A stretch of 64,000 nucleotides of DNA from Linanthus parryae (Eukaryota; Streptophyta; Magnoliopsida; Ericales; Polemoniaceae), in the NCBI GenBank assembly GCA_023055425.1, contig JALGPY010000003.1, positions 54,731,891-54,795,890 on the forward strand. Direction: 5' to 3'. The notes below the pieces were generated by a model that searched no databases, was not told the origin of the DNA, and was given only the letters and a program-made list of their open reading frames with translations. A program made the translations under genes and the position numbers. Positions 47,954 through 59,126 of the stretch are shown here, in pieces. How positions within the stretch are numbered: the stretch's first letter is position 1; each line of letters starts with the position of its first letter.

Positions 47954-48360
47954 GTTCTCAATGTAGTAGATATCCTAGATCCCATCCCCACGCCCTTTTC
48001 GATGCTCAATACGTGACTCTTCACTTCATGTCATCCTTTAATTGAGTACATCGGGTTATTTTCTCTATGAGTAAGGATAGTGGTCCGAGTCCGGATGTTT
48101 TCACTTGCCACTAAATATGCTCATGTTGGGATTTTATTTCTGAGGATGTAGTAGCTGTATTGCCGAGTTTTTTTCAAGGGTGTATAATGCCAAAGTATTT
48201 CACTTCAGCTAACCTTGTTTTAATCTCGAAGGGTTTAACTCCTCAAACCTTTTCGGACCTTCCCCCAATCTATTTGTGCAACTTTTCATATAAGATTATT
48301 TACAAGGTGCTTTCTGAACACTTGTGTGAGATCCTTCCTTGAAATTTTATATGAGGTATA

Positions 48361-49857
48361 TGTAGGGTTTTGATCATGGATACGCAGAGGAATAAACAAT
48401 AATTTATCCGATCAAGCCCCTCCAAGGATCACAGGAAGAGAATTCATAACGATAGTAAATGAGTCGTGTCATGTACCTTGTAGGTCTCCTTTGATGAATT
48501 CAAACGCGAATAGTGTCACGTCTCTACGGTTGATCCACGCCTATGATTGAGATCTAGATCTTCCAATTTCCTTGTGCTAGCTAGGAATAATGGAAGAGGA
48601 AGAAGAAATCACGCAACACAGAGCAATAAGGTGGGCAACACCTCCTTTGTGGCCGACGGGTAAGGGGGCGGTCCCAGGGGGGTTCGGCCTTCCTTTGGGA
48701 TTCTATCTCTCTCCTTGCTTTATTCTCTCCTACTATAAGTATGTAGATGTGTAGAGAAAATAAGCTAGGAGTGTCCTTTATATAGTCCAACAACTCCTTG
48801 TCCTACTAAATAAAGAACCCCTTCTCCTAATCCTACTCAAGTAAGGATTAGTCCCTTTTGCAAACTAGTCATAATCATGTCTCTACATGAATTAGTCCAC
48901 CTTAGCAAATCCTATTCATGTCTATACATGAATTAGTCCAACTTGCATATTAGTCCTACTAAGTTAGCAAGTTGTTGCGTATTGATCCTTCTAATTAATT
49001 AATCATATTAATTAATTCCCAATTCTAGTTCAATCCATATGGCGTGTGACCCCATAGGTTTCTACTTAGTTGGTAGTAACTATTTACTAACATGGATCGG
49101 CCTCTAGCAAGACATCCACGCTACCCAACTAATAGAAATAGTCATCCGACAAACCTTGTGCAAGTATTGTCTCATCCATTTGTCTCAATATCCGGATTGG
49201 ACACGAGACATACAAGTCACACTCGTATATCCAATCCATAGTTCCTCGATCCTGGTATTAGCCTTATTCGTGAAAATAACATTAATATCCCATATTGATT
49301 TATTTGAGTCTCGCCAGACATTTTATAAGCACTATCCCTCGAGTGGCCTCGGATATTAGCTCCCGTTATGTGGGAGGGAAAAATTTTATATACATCACTG
49401 CGATCTCTAAGCTTGCTTCCTATTGTGTCCGATACGCGCCTTTATGACTACCCAGTCACGGTGTAGAGTTTGACGCTACCAAAACACAATACTCCACAAC
49501 TAGATGATCTAGTGACTTCGAGATTAAGTATGACAATAGCGTTGTCACCGCGAGAAGCACTTGTGACTTTACATAACGTGTATGTAGCCTTCTCGGAGAT
49601 GGGTCAATCCAGTATGCCATTACTCCTAATGCATACCCATGCGTTGGATCGTGATATCTCCATATCAAACCAACCCTATACTAGTCTATAGTTGATTGTC
49701 ATGTTAATCAAACTAATCGACTATGAATATTTAAGAATATAACACTTATATTCTAAGGACTTCATTCATAACATATCTCCGTATTGATAACATAATGAAT
49801 CGTAAATCCACATATTTGTCACAATAAATTGAGTGCCTCTAGGGCACAATTCCAACA
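48361..49857 (-). mobile_element. Angela/BARE-type solo LTR (copy 2)
   Basis: A 1497-bp LTR whose plus-strand ends are TGTAGGGTTTTGAT and GGGCACAATTCCAACA, meaning element sense is minus. The perfect 5-bp target duplication gtata flanks it at 48356-48360 and 49858-49862. No internal region lies on either side, so it is a solo LTR inserted in LINE reverse transcriptase sequence. A TATA box (minus strand CTATATAAAG) lies at 48776-48785. Confidence 0.92.
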
Positions 49858-49862
49858 GTATA

Positions 49863-51940
49863 AGCATGTTTGGTTCCAGGTCGTTCTATTCATTAGTCAA
49901 TTGTACTGGCGCATGAGTTTTTGTCAGACACCTGTAAGAATTTCTTGGGCGGTAATATTGTAGTGAAGTTCGATATGCTGTACACCGGGATTTTCTCCTT
50001 GCACTTCTTCATCGATTCGGTTTCTCATAAAAAAAATTCACCCTAATTCCATGTTTCCATATACCTGTTAGCATTCGATTAATTTACAGGGTCAACTCTT
50101 TGGTTATTTTCACGCTACTAGAGGGGTTCATCAGGGGATTCCTTTATCTCCCTCCCTTTTCATAATCGCATAGGAGGCCCTCAGTCGTGCCAGGAAGCGG
50201 GCTTTGGACCATGTTCATACTATGCCCTACCGACACTCTCGTTCAACTGCTGCTATTTCCCATTTGCTATGTGCAAATGATTGTTTGTTGTTTCTCAACT
50301 GGGTCCAAGCGATCCATTAATGGGGCCACAAAGGTTCTTTCGGACTATCGTGTTGTTTCTCTGTTGTGTAATTCTATAGTAGATTTAGTTTTTCTATCTC
50401 GTCGAGCTCTCTTGGCCTCATGGTTTGGTTCTCATACAAACTGTTTCTTATTCAGCATTTTAGAGCTCCTATTTCGTGGAAGTGATCAGTCAGTGCGTCA
50501 TTTCTTCTTCTCATATAAAAGATGCAACAATGTATCTCTGGTTGGAAAGCACTGCTCCTTTCGGACGGGGTTTGGCTTACCCTAATTTGAAGCATTTTTT
50601 CTTTCCTTCCCATACATATCACCTTACCTTTCTCATTGAGGAGGAGGAGGGGGGGGGGAGTTGGGAGTGCCTTCTTTGGTGCATGTGGGTCTTTCTTTAC
50701 ATACGGAGATCACATGGTCTTATGTTCAGGGAGAGTCACTGTTTGGACAAAACATGAGGAGGTGCTATGGTACTATGAATCAATTTATCATTTCCCATCG
50801 GGGAAGCTTCATATGGCATATAATTACTCATTGCCTCCATTTTATAAGGCCGCATTCATTTCAACATATTACCCCGATTACAGACCGTATGGTTTGGATG
50901 GCTAGCACTACGGGAACACTCACAGTTCTCGCTTGTATGCATTTAATTCGCTCGCCTATGGTCGAGTTCCCCATGAACTCAAGGATCTAGTTGCCTCAAC
51001 TTCCTACTTAAATAAGAGTTTCATGTATCGATTTTTTTATCGACCTATTCCGATCGTTGATCGAGTTTCTGCTCTTAATATTCAGATTGTCTCTCATTAT
51101 GTTTGTTGTATGGTGCACTCAGCTAAGACATTTGATCATTTTTTTAAGGGGAGGCGGCTAGAGCTATTTGGGGGGAGGTTTGCAGTCCTACATACAAGTA
51201 CCTTAAGATCTCTCACATATCTTCATTCTTCTTGGTCATGTCACACGTGATTGTCAACAAAATTTGATTTTTCTCCTCTCTGTGGTACCCTCTATTTGTT
51301 GTTGGGAGTTGTGAACTGCTCGTAGTAAGGAAATATTTGAGGATCAGAGGGTGTATGTCGGCCTAATAATTGTGTTTTCACCTAGATTAGGGAGTTCCTT
51401 TCCCTTTGCTTTCCCTCACGTGACATTGGTATGTTTGAATACGTTACCCTTCTTGCTCTGGGTATGGAGATACTTCATACTCCTCTTCGGAGAGGTACTT
51501 GGATTAGTTGGTCCAAACCAGACGGGGATGATTGGACTTCAGTTTGATGGATCCGGTCCAGAGGGGCTAAGTGTTGGAGGCGGGGTCTTCAATGACCACT
51601 CGGTCATTTTATTGCTGCTTATGCTTGCTCTTTTGGTCCTCTTTCTTCTGTTGAGGTTGAATATTTAGCACTGCAGGAAGGCGCCGTTTCTGCTTATGCG
51701 CAAGGGATTGATGTTGAATATATTTTTTGAGACCCCATGCTAGTTGTTCAGGCTGTTTGGGCCTTCGAGGTGAAGTGGTGTCTTCATGGCGTAACCCCCC
51801 ATGCGGTAGAGAGTTGCATGGATATTTTTTTTGGGATGACATATGTCACTCTCATCGAGAGGAAAACATGATTGCAGATGCTTTAGCTTCTTGTGGTCAT
51901 GATATTGTATCTTTTAATAGTTTCATGTTTCCAAACGAGC
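49863..51940 (+). pseudogene. Decayed L1-type LINE, 3' part (RT, linker, RNase H)
   Basis: This continues the LINE interrupted at 48360. Near 50250-50350 it reads as an RT active-site region followed by FSTGSKRSINGATKVLSDY-like sequence. The end (about 51640-51955) matches an RNase H C-terminus: VEVEYLALQEGAV, then MIADALASCGHD. Frequent frame changes make it non-functional. Copia sequence starts at about 51941. Confidence 0.65.
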
Positions 51941-52166
51941 TGTTAAGGATAAGTTAGATGCATCCATGTTGTTATCAGATAATACCTGATCCTCCATATT
52001 GTTATCTTCAGGTTGTTATCATCAGATGATGGTTATCTCAAGATAACTCGAAATCCTCTTTCATTCTGTATAGTTCAGTTAGATACGTTAGTCACACTTG
52101 TGTATGTATATTCATCATATGTAACTTCATTAAATAAATCCAATAATTTCTTTACTTCTGCTTTTA
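51941..52166 (+). mobile_element. 5' LTR of an Ale-like Copia element
   Basis: A short LTR of about 226 bp, beginning TGTTAAGGATAAGTTAGATG and ending just before the primer binding site at 52167. Its small size and start resemble Ale/Retrofit Copia LTRs. The exact left end is inferred; a start a few bases away is possible. Confidence 0.65.
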
Positions 52167-52178
52167 TGGTATCAGAGC
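52167..52178 (+). other. Copia primer binding site (initiator tRNA-Met)
   Basis: TGGTATCAGAGC, exactly the usual plant Copia site, directly follows the short LTR and sets plus orientation. Confidence 0.9.
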
Positions 52179-52205
52179 AATACCTGCTCCAACGAGTAAT
52201 TTCTA

Positions 52206-52566
52206 ATGTCGAGCTCTCCCAACTCTACTTCTTCATCCTCTCCCTCTATTATCAATCCTCTCTCCTCCAACATCACCACAACCTCTAACAATATTATCTC
52301 CGTCGATGTTGGAGCTCAAGCTCCGCTAAAACTCACAACCACCAACTACAAGTCATGGCGGCTCCAATTTACTACACTATTAGTCGGATACGACCTCATG
52401 TAATTTCTCAATGGCGAAAGGACATGTCCTCCTAACAAGATCACACAAGATAATTTTGTTCTCCCAAAACACTCTTTATGGGTGAGGAAAGATTAGTTAA
52501 TTCTGAATGCCATCATTGGCTCAATTTCCCCATCTGTCATCCCTTTTATTGCTTCTGCTCAAACCA
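52206..52566 (+). pseudogene. Ale-like Copia gag, N-terminal part (broken)
   Basis: ATG 52206 opens MSSSPNSTSSSS, then KLTTTNYKSWRLQFTTLLVG, the N-terminal gag segment of Copia elements. A stop at codon 66 and others follow. The frame is cut at 52566 by a solo LTR. After removing it, SAQTTREAWIALANTYA reads through the junction into the part at 54005. Confidence 0.8.
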
Positions 52567-53999
52567 TGTAGGGTTTTGATTCATGGATGCGCAACGGAAA
52601 CACAAACAATCATAAAACCATGCAAAACCCTCCAAGGATCACAAGTCAAGAGACATAACGATGGTAAAGGAAGAAATCAATAACACACCTTAGGGTTCTC
52701 CTTTGATGACTTCAAACGCGAATTGTGTCACGTTCTCTATGGTTGATCCACACCTAGAGTTGATCCTAGAATCTCCCAAGTCTTTGGTGCTAGCCCGGAA
52801 GAGGAAGAGGAAGAAGAATCACGTAAAACGAGACCCAAAAGGAGGGTCTCGGCCTCCTTTGTGGCCGACGGGATGGGCGGCGGCAAGAGGGGCGGTCGGC
52901 TCCTCTTGTTGCTTGCTCTCTCTCCTTTTGTTCTCTCCCACTCTTTGTTATGTTCAATAATGAGCATAAGTTGTGTGAAGGAAGGAAGGAAGGAAGGTCC
53001 TTTATATAGTCCAACAACTCCTTGCCAACTACCTAAAGGACTTATTCTAGTCCTACTAGAATTCAATTTAGTCCCTTCCTTGCAAATTAGTCCCTACTAA
53101 GTTTGCAAGGTTTTGCAAAGTGATCCTTCTAATTAATTAATCCAATTAATTAATTCCCAAATCTAGTTCAACTCTATATATAGCGTGTGACCCCATAGGT
53201 TCTATCTAGTTGGTAGCAACTATTCGCTAATATGGAGCGGTTTCTAGCAAAACATCCATTCTAGCCAACTAATAGAATAGTCATCTTGACAAACTTTGTA
53301 CAAGTAATTGTCTCATCCCTTTGTATCTATATCCGGATTGGACACGAGACATACAAGTCACACTCGTATATCCAATCCATAGTTTCTCGATCCATGGGAA
53401 TAGCCTTATTCGTGCAAATAACATCAATATCCCATATTGATTTATTTGAGTCTGGCCAGACATTCTATAAGCACTATCCCTCGAGTGGCCTAGGATATTT
53501 GCTCCCGTTATGTGGGAGGGAAAAATTCTATCTACGTCCACTACGATCTGTAAGCTTGCTTCTTATTGTATCCAGTCACGCCTTTATAACTACCCAGTTA
53601 CGGTGTAGCGTTTAACGCTACCAAAATCACAATAATCCACAACTAGAATATCTAGTGACTTTAAGTCTAAGGATGACAATACCATTGCACCGCGAGAAGC
53701 GCTTGTGACTCAACATAACGTGTATGTAGCCTTCTCGGAGATGGGTCAATCCAGTGCAACATTCCATAATGCACACCTATGTGTTGGATCATGATATCCC
53801 CATATCAATCCAACCCCATACTAGTTTATAGATGATTGTCCCATTAATCATTATACTGGACTAGGGATATTTAAGATAAACAACACAGTTGTAAATCTAA
53901 GGACTTCATTATATTAAATATCCAGTAAATAATAAATGAATTTCTAGCCACAAATAATTCATACTAAACTAGATTGCCTCTAGGGCATCTATTCCAACA
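52567..53999 (-). mobile_element. Angela/BARE-type solo LTR (copy 3), nested in Copia gag
   Basis: A 1433-bp LTR with plus-strand ends TGTAGGGTTTTGATTC and GGCATCTATTCCAACA. The perfect 5-bp target duplication aacca lies at 52562-52566 and 54000-54004. Minus-strand sense, no internal region. A TATA box (minus strand CTATATAAAG) lies at 53000-53009. Confidence 0.93.
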
Positions 54000-55828
54000 A
54001 ACCACACGTGAAGCTTGGATAGCTCTTGCCAACACGTATGCTCGGCCCTCTCGTGGTCATATCATGCATCTAAAGGGCATGCTAACAAACGTCCAGAAAG
54101 GCACGCAAACTGTAACAGAATATATGCAACATTTCAAGAGTGTTGCTGATGAATTAGCCTGCTCGATGCCCCAGAAAATCCAGAAGATCTAACACTTAAG
54201 ATCTTGAATTGTCTAGGTGACGAGTTCAGATACCTCTCCTCTGCAGTTCGTGCAAGAGACACGACTATTTCCTTTGATGAGCTTCACGAGAAGCTCTAAA
54301 ATTTGAAGCGTATCTTAAACAAGAGACGGAGAAACATCATAGGATGCCTATGACAACAAACTACTCCGCCAAACCTTACACCCATCCCCACACCCCACCA
54401 AATCATCGCTTCACAAATCATTCTAAACCAAACCACAACACCAGCAAGTTCCACGAGTCTCAATATACTCCCCAAAATTCATCCTCTAGACATGCACATA
54501 TCCCTAAACCATATCGAGGGTACTGTCAATTGTGTGGACAAAAAGGGCATACAGCTAAACTTTGCACCTTGTTCTTATCCCTTCATCCACAAAACCGTAC
54601 GTCTCCTCAACATGTGCAACCCCGAGCCAATTATGCTACATCAAGATCTCAAACCACCCCTGAATGGCTTCTTGACTCAGGGGCCTCTCACGATGTTACC
54701 ACCGACCTACAAAACCCCTCCCTTCATTCTCCTTATGAAGGAAATGATGATATCATGATCGGTGATGGATCTGGATTGAATATCACACATACGGGTTCTA
54801 CTTAACTTCCCTCCTCTTCACAATCATTTTTATTATCTAATAGTTCGTGTGTTCCTTCCATATAGCATAGCTTAATTTTTGTTTCTATGTTTTGCCACTC
54901 TAATCAGGTCTCCATCGAATTCTTACCTTTCCTTTGTGGTGAAGGATATCCGCAAGGGGGCACAACTACTGGAAGGAAAGACTAGAAATGGAGTTTATCA
55001 GTGGCCTTCTCCTACACCACCTCCAACATCATCACCTATGTTAGCCTTTTCCAGTGTCAATACTTCATATCCTTATTGGCATTATCGTCTCGGTCACCCG
55101 TCGGCTAAAATTACTCAGCACCTTGTCTCATCAGCAAATCTTCCAACTTCTTCTCAAAATAATAACAGTTCTTGTGTGATGCTTGTATGTGTAGCAAAAC
55201 TCACAAATTTCCATTTGTTGTGTCCACTGTTTCTAGCTCTCAACCGCTTGAAATAATTTTTTCTGACGTTTGGAGTTCACCTATTGCTTCTCGTGACAAC
55301 TATCGCTATTATGTGTTGTTCACTGATCATTTTACAAGGTACATGTGGTTGTACCCATTAAAAGCACAATCTGAAGTTCACGAGGTATTCAAAAGGTTCA
55401 AATCCATTGTCGAAAAGTTATTTCGTCGCCCTATTATTTTCTTTTAAAGTGACAATGGTGGAGAGTATCTTACTTTGAAACATGCATTTGAACCTCACGG
55501 AATCTCTCACAATACAACACCTCTACATACCCCAGAGCATAATGGTATATCTGAACATCGGCATCGTCATGTTGTTGAGACGTGCCTTTCACTCCTGTCC
55601 CATGCCTCTTTACCTCTTCAATTCTGGTCCTATGCATTCACAATAGCCGTGTACCTTATTAATCGTATGCCTACTCAAATTCTTGGCATGAAGTCACCAT
55701 TTGAGAAAATCTTTCACTCTCGTCCGAATTACACCAGACTTAGCGTGTTTTGATGCCTATGTTATCCATGGAATTAATCCAACAACCATCATAAGTTAGA
55801 GCCCCGATCCTGTGCATGCATATTTGTT
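54000..55828 (+). pseudogene. Ale-like Copia gag-protease-integrase (broken polyprotein)
   Basis: The gag remainder (from TREAWIALANTYARPSRGH at 54005) leads to a zinc knuckle CQLCGQKGHTAKLC near 54529. The protease active site WLLDSGASHDV follows near 54664, then a GAG-pre-integrase segment near 55075 (YWHYRLGHPSAKI) and integrase core pieces (FSDVWSSPIASRDNYRYYVL near 55260; SDNGGEYL near 55450; TPEHNGISEHRHRHVVE near 55530). Stops and frameshifts are present. The element is cut at 55830 by the Athila insertion just after an EPRSCACIFVG block. Reverse transcriptase and the 3' LTR, if present, lie beyond the window. Confidence 0.88.
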
Positions 55829-56189
55829 GGTGATAACTCTATATTAGAGTTATATTTCTTCTACGTTTGTGTACCGTTTTGTGTAGTTTCCGGGTTGAAT
55901 ACATTAGAAATACACTATGAACTTGAGGAAATTGGATAAGTTTAGCTTTGAGTGATAAATTATTAATCCGGGCGTTTTTCACATTATTTACATTTATCTT
56001 GTCACTTTTGATCGCACGGGGTGTTTTCGTGTTGTGTTGGACAGGAAACGGAGCTCATGGACCAAGAGGAGGAGGAAAACGAACTTCGGAATATATGCGG
56101 AAGCTTGGGAGAGAAAGAAATTGGAAGAAAATAGGACAAAGATGAAAAAAGGGGTCAAAGTGTCATTTTAGAAAGTTTGAAGTGTAGGA

Positions 56190-56350
56190 TCAAAAGTTGA
56201 TCCTAGGATCAAAGCAGATCGCAGGATCAACTTTAGTGATCGCACGATCTGCTAGGGGAGAACTCACTGGAATGCATGATCAAGTAGCAGATCGCACGAC
56301 CAGAGCAGATCGTACGATTAGCAAAAGCAAATCGCGCGATCTGCTAGCAG
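56190..56350. repeat. Cluster of GATCGCRCGATC-type palindromes in the LTR
   Basis: Repeated self-complementary words (gatcctaggatc, gatcgcacgatc, gatcgtacgat, atcgcgcgat), many joined to agcagatcg or ctgctag, lie in about 160 bp. The same cluster is at about 62958-63118 in the 3' LTR with a few base changes. Confidence 0.85.
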
Positions 56351-56473
56351 TACCAGCGACGCACGGGAAAAGCCAGGAATTTAGGGTTATTAATTAATAT
56401 TGAGAGATTATTAATTAATACACCCCAAGTGAAGATAAAAAGAGACGTGAAACAAAAGAGAAAAAAAGACACG

Positions 56474-56559
56474 GGAGGAGAAGAGCCATCAACGAGAGAA
56501 GAAGGAGGAGACGACGGGAGGAGAAGAGCCATCAACGAGAGAAGAAGGAGGAGACGACG
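56474..56559 (+). repeat. 43-bp tandem duplication in Athila 5' LTR
   Basis: Two 43-bp units starting ggaggagaagagccatcaac run head to tail. The 3' LTR has the same pair at 63242-63327, so the duplication predates this insertion. Confidence 0.9.
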
Positions 56560-57616
56560 AGGAAGAAGACAAGCTTCACCATTGAAGCTCTAATGTTTGC
56601 TTTTTCTTCTTCCTACCTTTCTTAATCAATTTTTATGGAGAAACTCTTTGTTTTTGCTTATTCAACTATGAGTAGCTAAAAACTCCATAGCTAGGCATCT
56701 CGATTTGAGAACCTAGGGTTCATGTAAACGATGAATATTTTCCGGTTTTAATCTTTGCTTCATGATTTCTTGATTTCTTCTTTTGAATCAATTCTAGTTT
56801 CTTGTTTATGTTAGTAATCCTAATTGAGTGACACGATTAGGAGATAAACTAGGGTTCAAGAACTAGGGTTTCACTCAATAGTTGATGCATGCTTAAAGTT
56901 AGCTTATTTTTATTCAATTGTTCTTGTTCTATGCTTAATCTTTAGTATGAAAGGAGTAGCTACCCGGACATGCTAGTTAATTAGATGAGTGCACGACAGT
57001 GACTCAACCTAATTGTGTAGAGAACTTGAACATCAATCCCGTATCACTGAGACTGAGAAGAGACGTGTTAGGATTGGCCAAATGTGGGTAGATTCGGTAG
57101 GTGAGATTCGACGGTTTCGTGCAACGGTGGACCGACAGGACCCGTTGTCGTGCATGTCGTTAGCCTACTAGAACAGACCGGTAGACACATGAGACCGATA
57201 GGAGATTGTACTCTACCGTGAAGTAGAATGACTTGAGACCGATAGGAGATAGTCAACGCCGTTACCTGGCTTAATTAGAATATAGTTAACGTGTTGCTCA
57301 GATAATCCGAAAATCGTTTACAACCCTAGGTGATCAGCGAGATTGCCTAGTCCTCTCCATTAATTGATTAAGAATTCTTCTTAATTCCAGTTTATTATTT
57401 ATTTCTGACTTTATTACAACCACTTGTTTTGGGGTGGCAACACCACAAATTATCACTTTTTACTCTAGTTACCTAGTGAACTACTCTAAATTGTTAAATA
57501 TAAACCTGTTGCGAGATTGTCCTCGAGGGTTCGACAACTAGGAGTCCTAAAAATACTCCACTCTTACTACTTGACCGTGCACTTGCGTAATACGCGTTAG
57601 TAATCCGCGTCAAGTT

Positions 57617-57635
57617 TTTGGCGCCGTTGCCGGGG
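57617..57635 (+). other. Athila primer binding site (tRNA-Asp type)
   Basis: The sequence ttggcgccgttgccgggg follows the LTR after a short agttt spacer. It matches the tRNA-Asp-type primer site used by Athila elements. Confidence 0.85.
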
Positions 57636-57755
57636 ACAACGGTCAACATGTTTTTAGTTAATAATTAGTTTAGTTTACTTTTATTTTTCTGTTATATTTG
57701 CTATTTTGATTTCTCATTTGTTTTCTAACTTTCTGCTATTTCAGGTACTTAGTGC

Positions 57756-59126
57756 ATGCACATGATCCCAAGAGAGCTTGTGCCCCCACTAGAAGACCCA
57801 GAGCAGTTGTTCAGAGACCCAAGAAGAAGACAAAAACAGAGCACCATGGGCGAGCAATTGACCAACGCGCAACTCAATCAGCGGATGGAAGAGTTGTCTA
57901 AACTGATCAATGATCGCAACGCCCAGACACCATACAACAAGTCTGGACAGGCTATTGTGGAGAAGTTTCAGTCGTCCACCTATGGACACAATCCGGCAAT
58001 TGTAGTGCCAGAGATACAGGCCGAGCACTTTGATCTTAAGCCTGCGACAATTCAGACGGTGACCAATCAGTTCCAATTCTATGGGAACAGGGATGAAGAC
58101 CCCAATGAATTTATTGGGAGGTTCAACGCGTACATAAAGACTACCAAGTACAAGGATGTGACAGCAGAAGCGTTGAAGCTAATTCTTTTCCCTTACTGTC
58201 TGAAGGGTGCAGCTGAGAAGTGGCTACAGTCAAGAGCTCCAGATTCGATCACTACATGGGCTCAGTGTGTGGATGAGTTCATGGCCAAGTTTTATCCAGT
58301 TCAACGGGTGATTGAGCTACAGGGTGATATTCTAGGCTTTCGGCAACATGCCGATGAAACCGTGGTGGATGCATGGGACCGTTTTATGCATTTAATCAGG
58401 AAGTGCCCAAACCATGATTTCGGGGATTACAAAATTTTGCAGGTCTTCTACTATGGACTAGAACGTCACAATCAGGAGCTGATTAACAGAGAAGCTGGAG
58501 GTAATTTTCTGTACTCTGTTGACAAGGAAGGAGCTTATGCACTCATGAAGCAGCTCGCTAAGCAGGACTCACAACTCTATGATTCCAGAAGATTACCGGC
58601 ATTGCCTGAACCTAAAGATGATGAATGGAAGACTGGGATCAGCAAGATGGTGTCAGATTTAGCCAAGAATGTGTATCGGGACAAGAAGCCAGTTGCAAGA
58701 GTAGAGGAGCATGAATTTGATTCAGCCTTGGCTCAGATTGAAAGTGAAGATGTGAACTTTGTGGGGGCACAAGGACCGCGGCAGAATTGGAACCAAGGGA
58801 ACTACAGACCAGGCACAAGAGATCATCCAGGTTTCAGGTATGGGGATCAGTCTGGAGCTATATACGCACCTGGATTTCAGCACATGCCACAAGAACCAGT
58901 GTCGCAGGCTCCACCACCGGCTGTTGTAGCGCCAAACCCAGAGATTTCTGTACTCACTAAGGCGTTGACACAGCTGAGTAACAACATGAACGATATGACC
59001 ACGACGGTCAATGCTATGTCTTTTGATTTGCAGGCTACGAAGACTTCTCTTCGTGCACTAGAGGTTCAAGTTGGGCAAATTGCAACGCAATTATCTGCTA
59101 GAGCACCTGGTTTCTCTACCGTCTGA
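57756..59126 (+). CDS. Athila-type gag polyprotein, 456 residues
   Basis: A single open frame without stops. A retrotransposon gag domain spans about residues 110-225, with FQFYGNRDEDPNEFIGRF, then LFPYCLKGAAEKWLQS, EFMAKFYPVQRV and AWDRFMHLIRKCPNHDF, all typical of Athila. The C-terminal part is Pro/Gln-rich, followed by a coiled-coil-like stretch ending QVGQIATQL. No C-X2-C-X4-H-X4-C zinc knuckle is visible before the NFVGAQG block, where Athila gags usually have one. The start at 57756 is the first ATG of the open frame; the internal one at 57846 is also possible. The protease frame overlaps the end in the +1 frame. It would package element RNA into cytoplasmic particles. Confidence 0.88.
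   Translation: MHMIPRELVPPLEDPEQLFRDPRRRQKQSTMGEQLTNAQLNQRMEELSKLINDRNAQTPYNKSGQAIVEKFQSSTYGHNPAIVVPEIQAEHFDLKPATIQTVTNQFQFYGNRDEDPNEFIGRFNAYIKTTKYKDVTAEALKLILFPYCLKGAAEKWLQSRAPDSITTWAQCVDEFMAKFYPVQRVIELQGDILGFRQHADETVVDAWDRFMHLIRKCPNHDFGDYKILQVFYYGLERHNQELINREAGGNFLYSVDKEGAYALMKQLAKQDSQLYDSRRLPALPEPKDDEWKTGISKMVSDLAKNVYRDKKPVARVEEHEFDSALAQIESEDVNFVGAQGPRQNWNQGNYRPGTRDHPGFRYGDQSGAIYAPGFQHMPQEPVSQAPPPAVVAPNPEISVLTKALTQLSNNMNDMTTTVNAMSFDLQATKTSLRALEVQVGQIATQLSARAPGFSTV

Larger units (their letters stand above)
46081..48360 (+). pseudogene. Decayed L1-type LINE, 5' part (endonuclease and RT start)
   Basis: On the plus strand, endonuclease fragments lie at about 46090-46600 (including WLISGEFNVTG), SDHTPLVVSG near 46765, and an RT block at 48160-48342 (ANLVLISKGLTPQTFSDLPP, then YLCNFSYKIIYKVLSEHL). 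The ORF is broken by stops, a 218-bp duplication, a hAT-type insertion and, at 48361, a solo LTR. The rest of the element resumes at 49863. Confidence 0.7.
55831..57612 (+). mobile_element. Athila-type element, 5' LTR
   Basis: A 1782-bp LTR beginning TGATAACTCTATATTAGAG and ending CCGCGTCA before a primer binding site. The first 1.4 kb is repeated at 62600-64000 with roughly 2% difference by eye. It contains a palindrome cluster (56190-56350) and a 43-bp tandem duplication (56474-56559). Left flank gttgg (55826-55830) would be the target duplication. It is inserted in Copia coding sequence. Confidence 0.92.

Noticed and set aside
50187..51250. Several plus-strand ORFs of about 90-130 codons
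   Set aside because: They are fragments and shadows of the decayed LINE that spans 49863-51940.
53286..53615. 109-codon ORF, with similar ones at 3729-4019 and 49156-49359
   Set aside because: The same non-coding LTR block occurs in three Angela LTR copies; the ORFs are chance readings of it.
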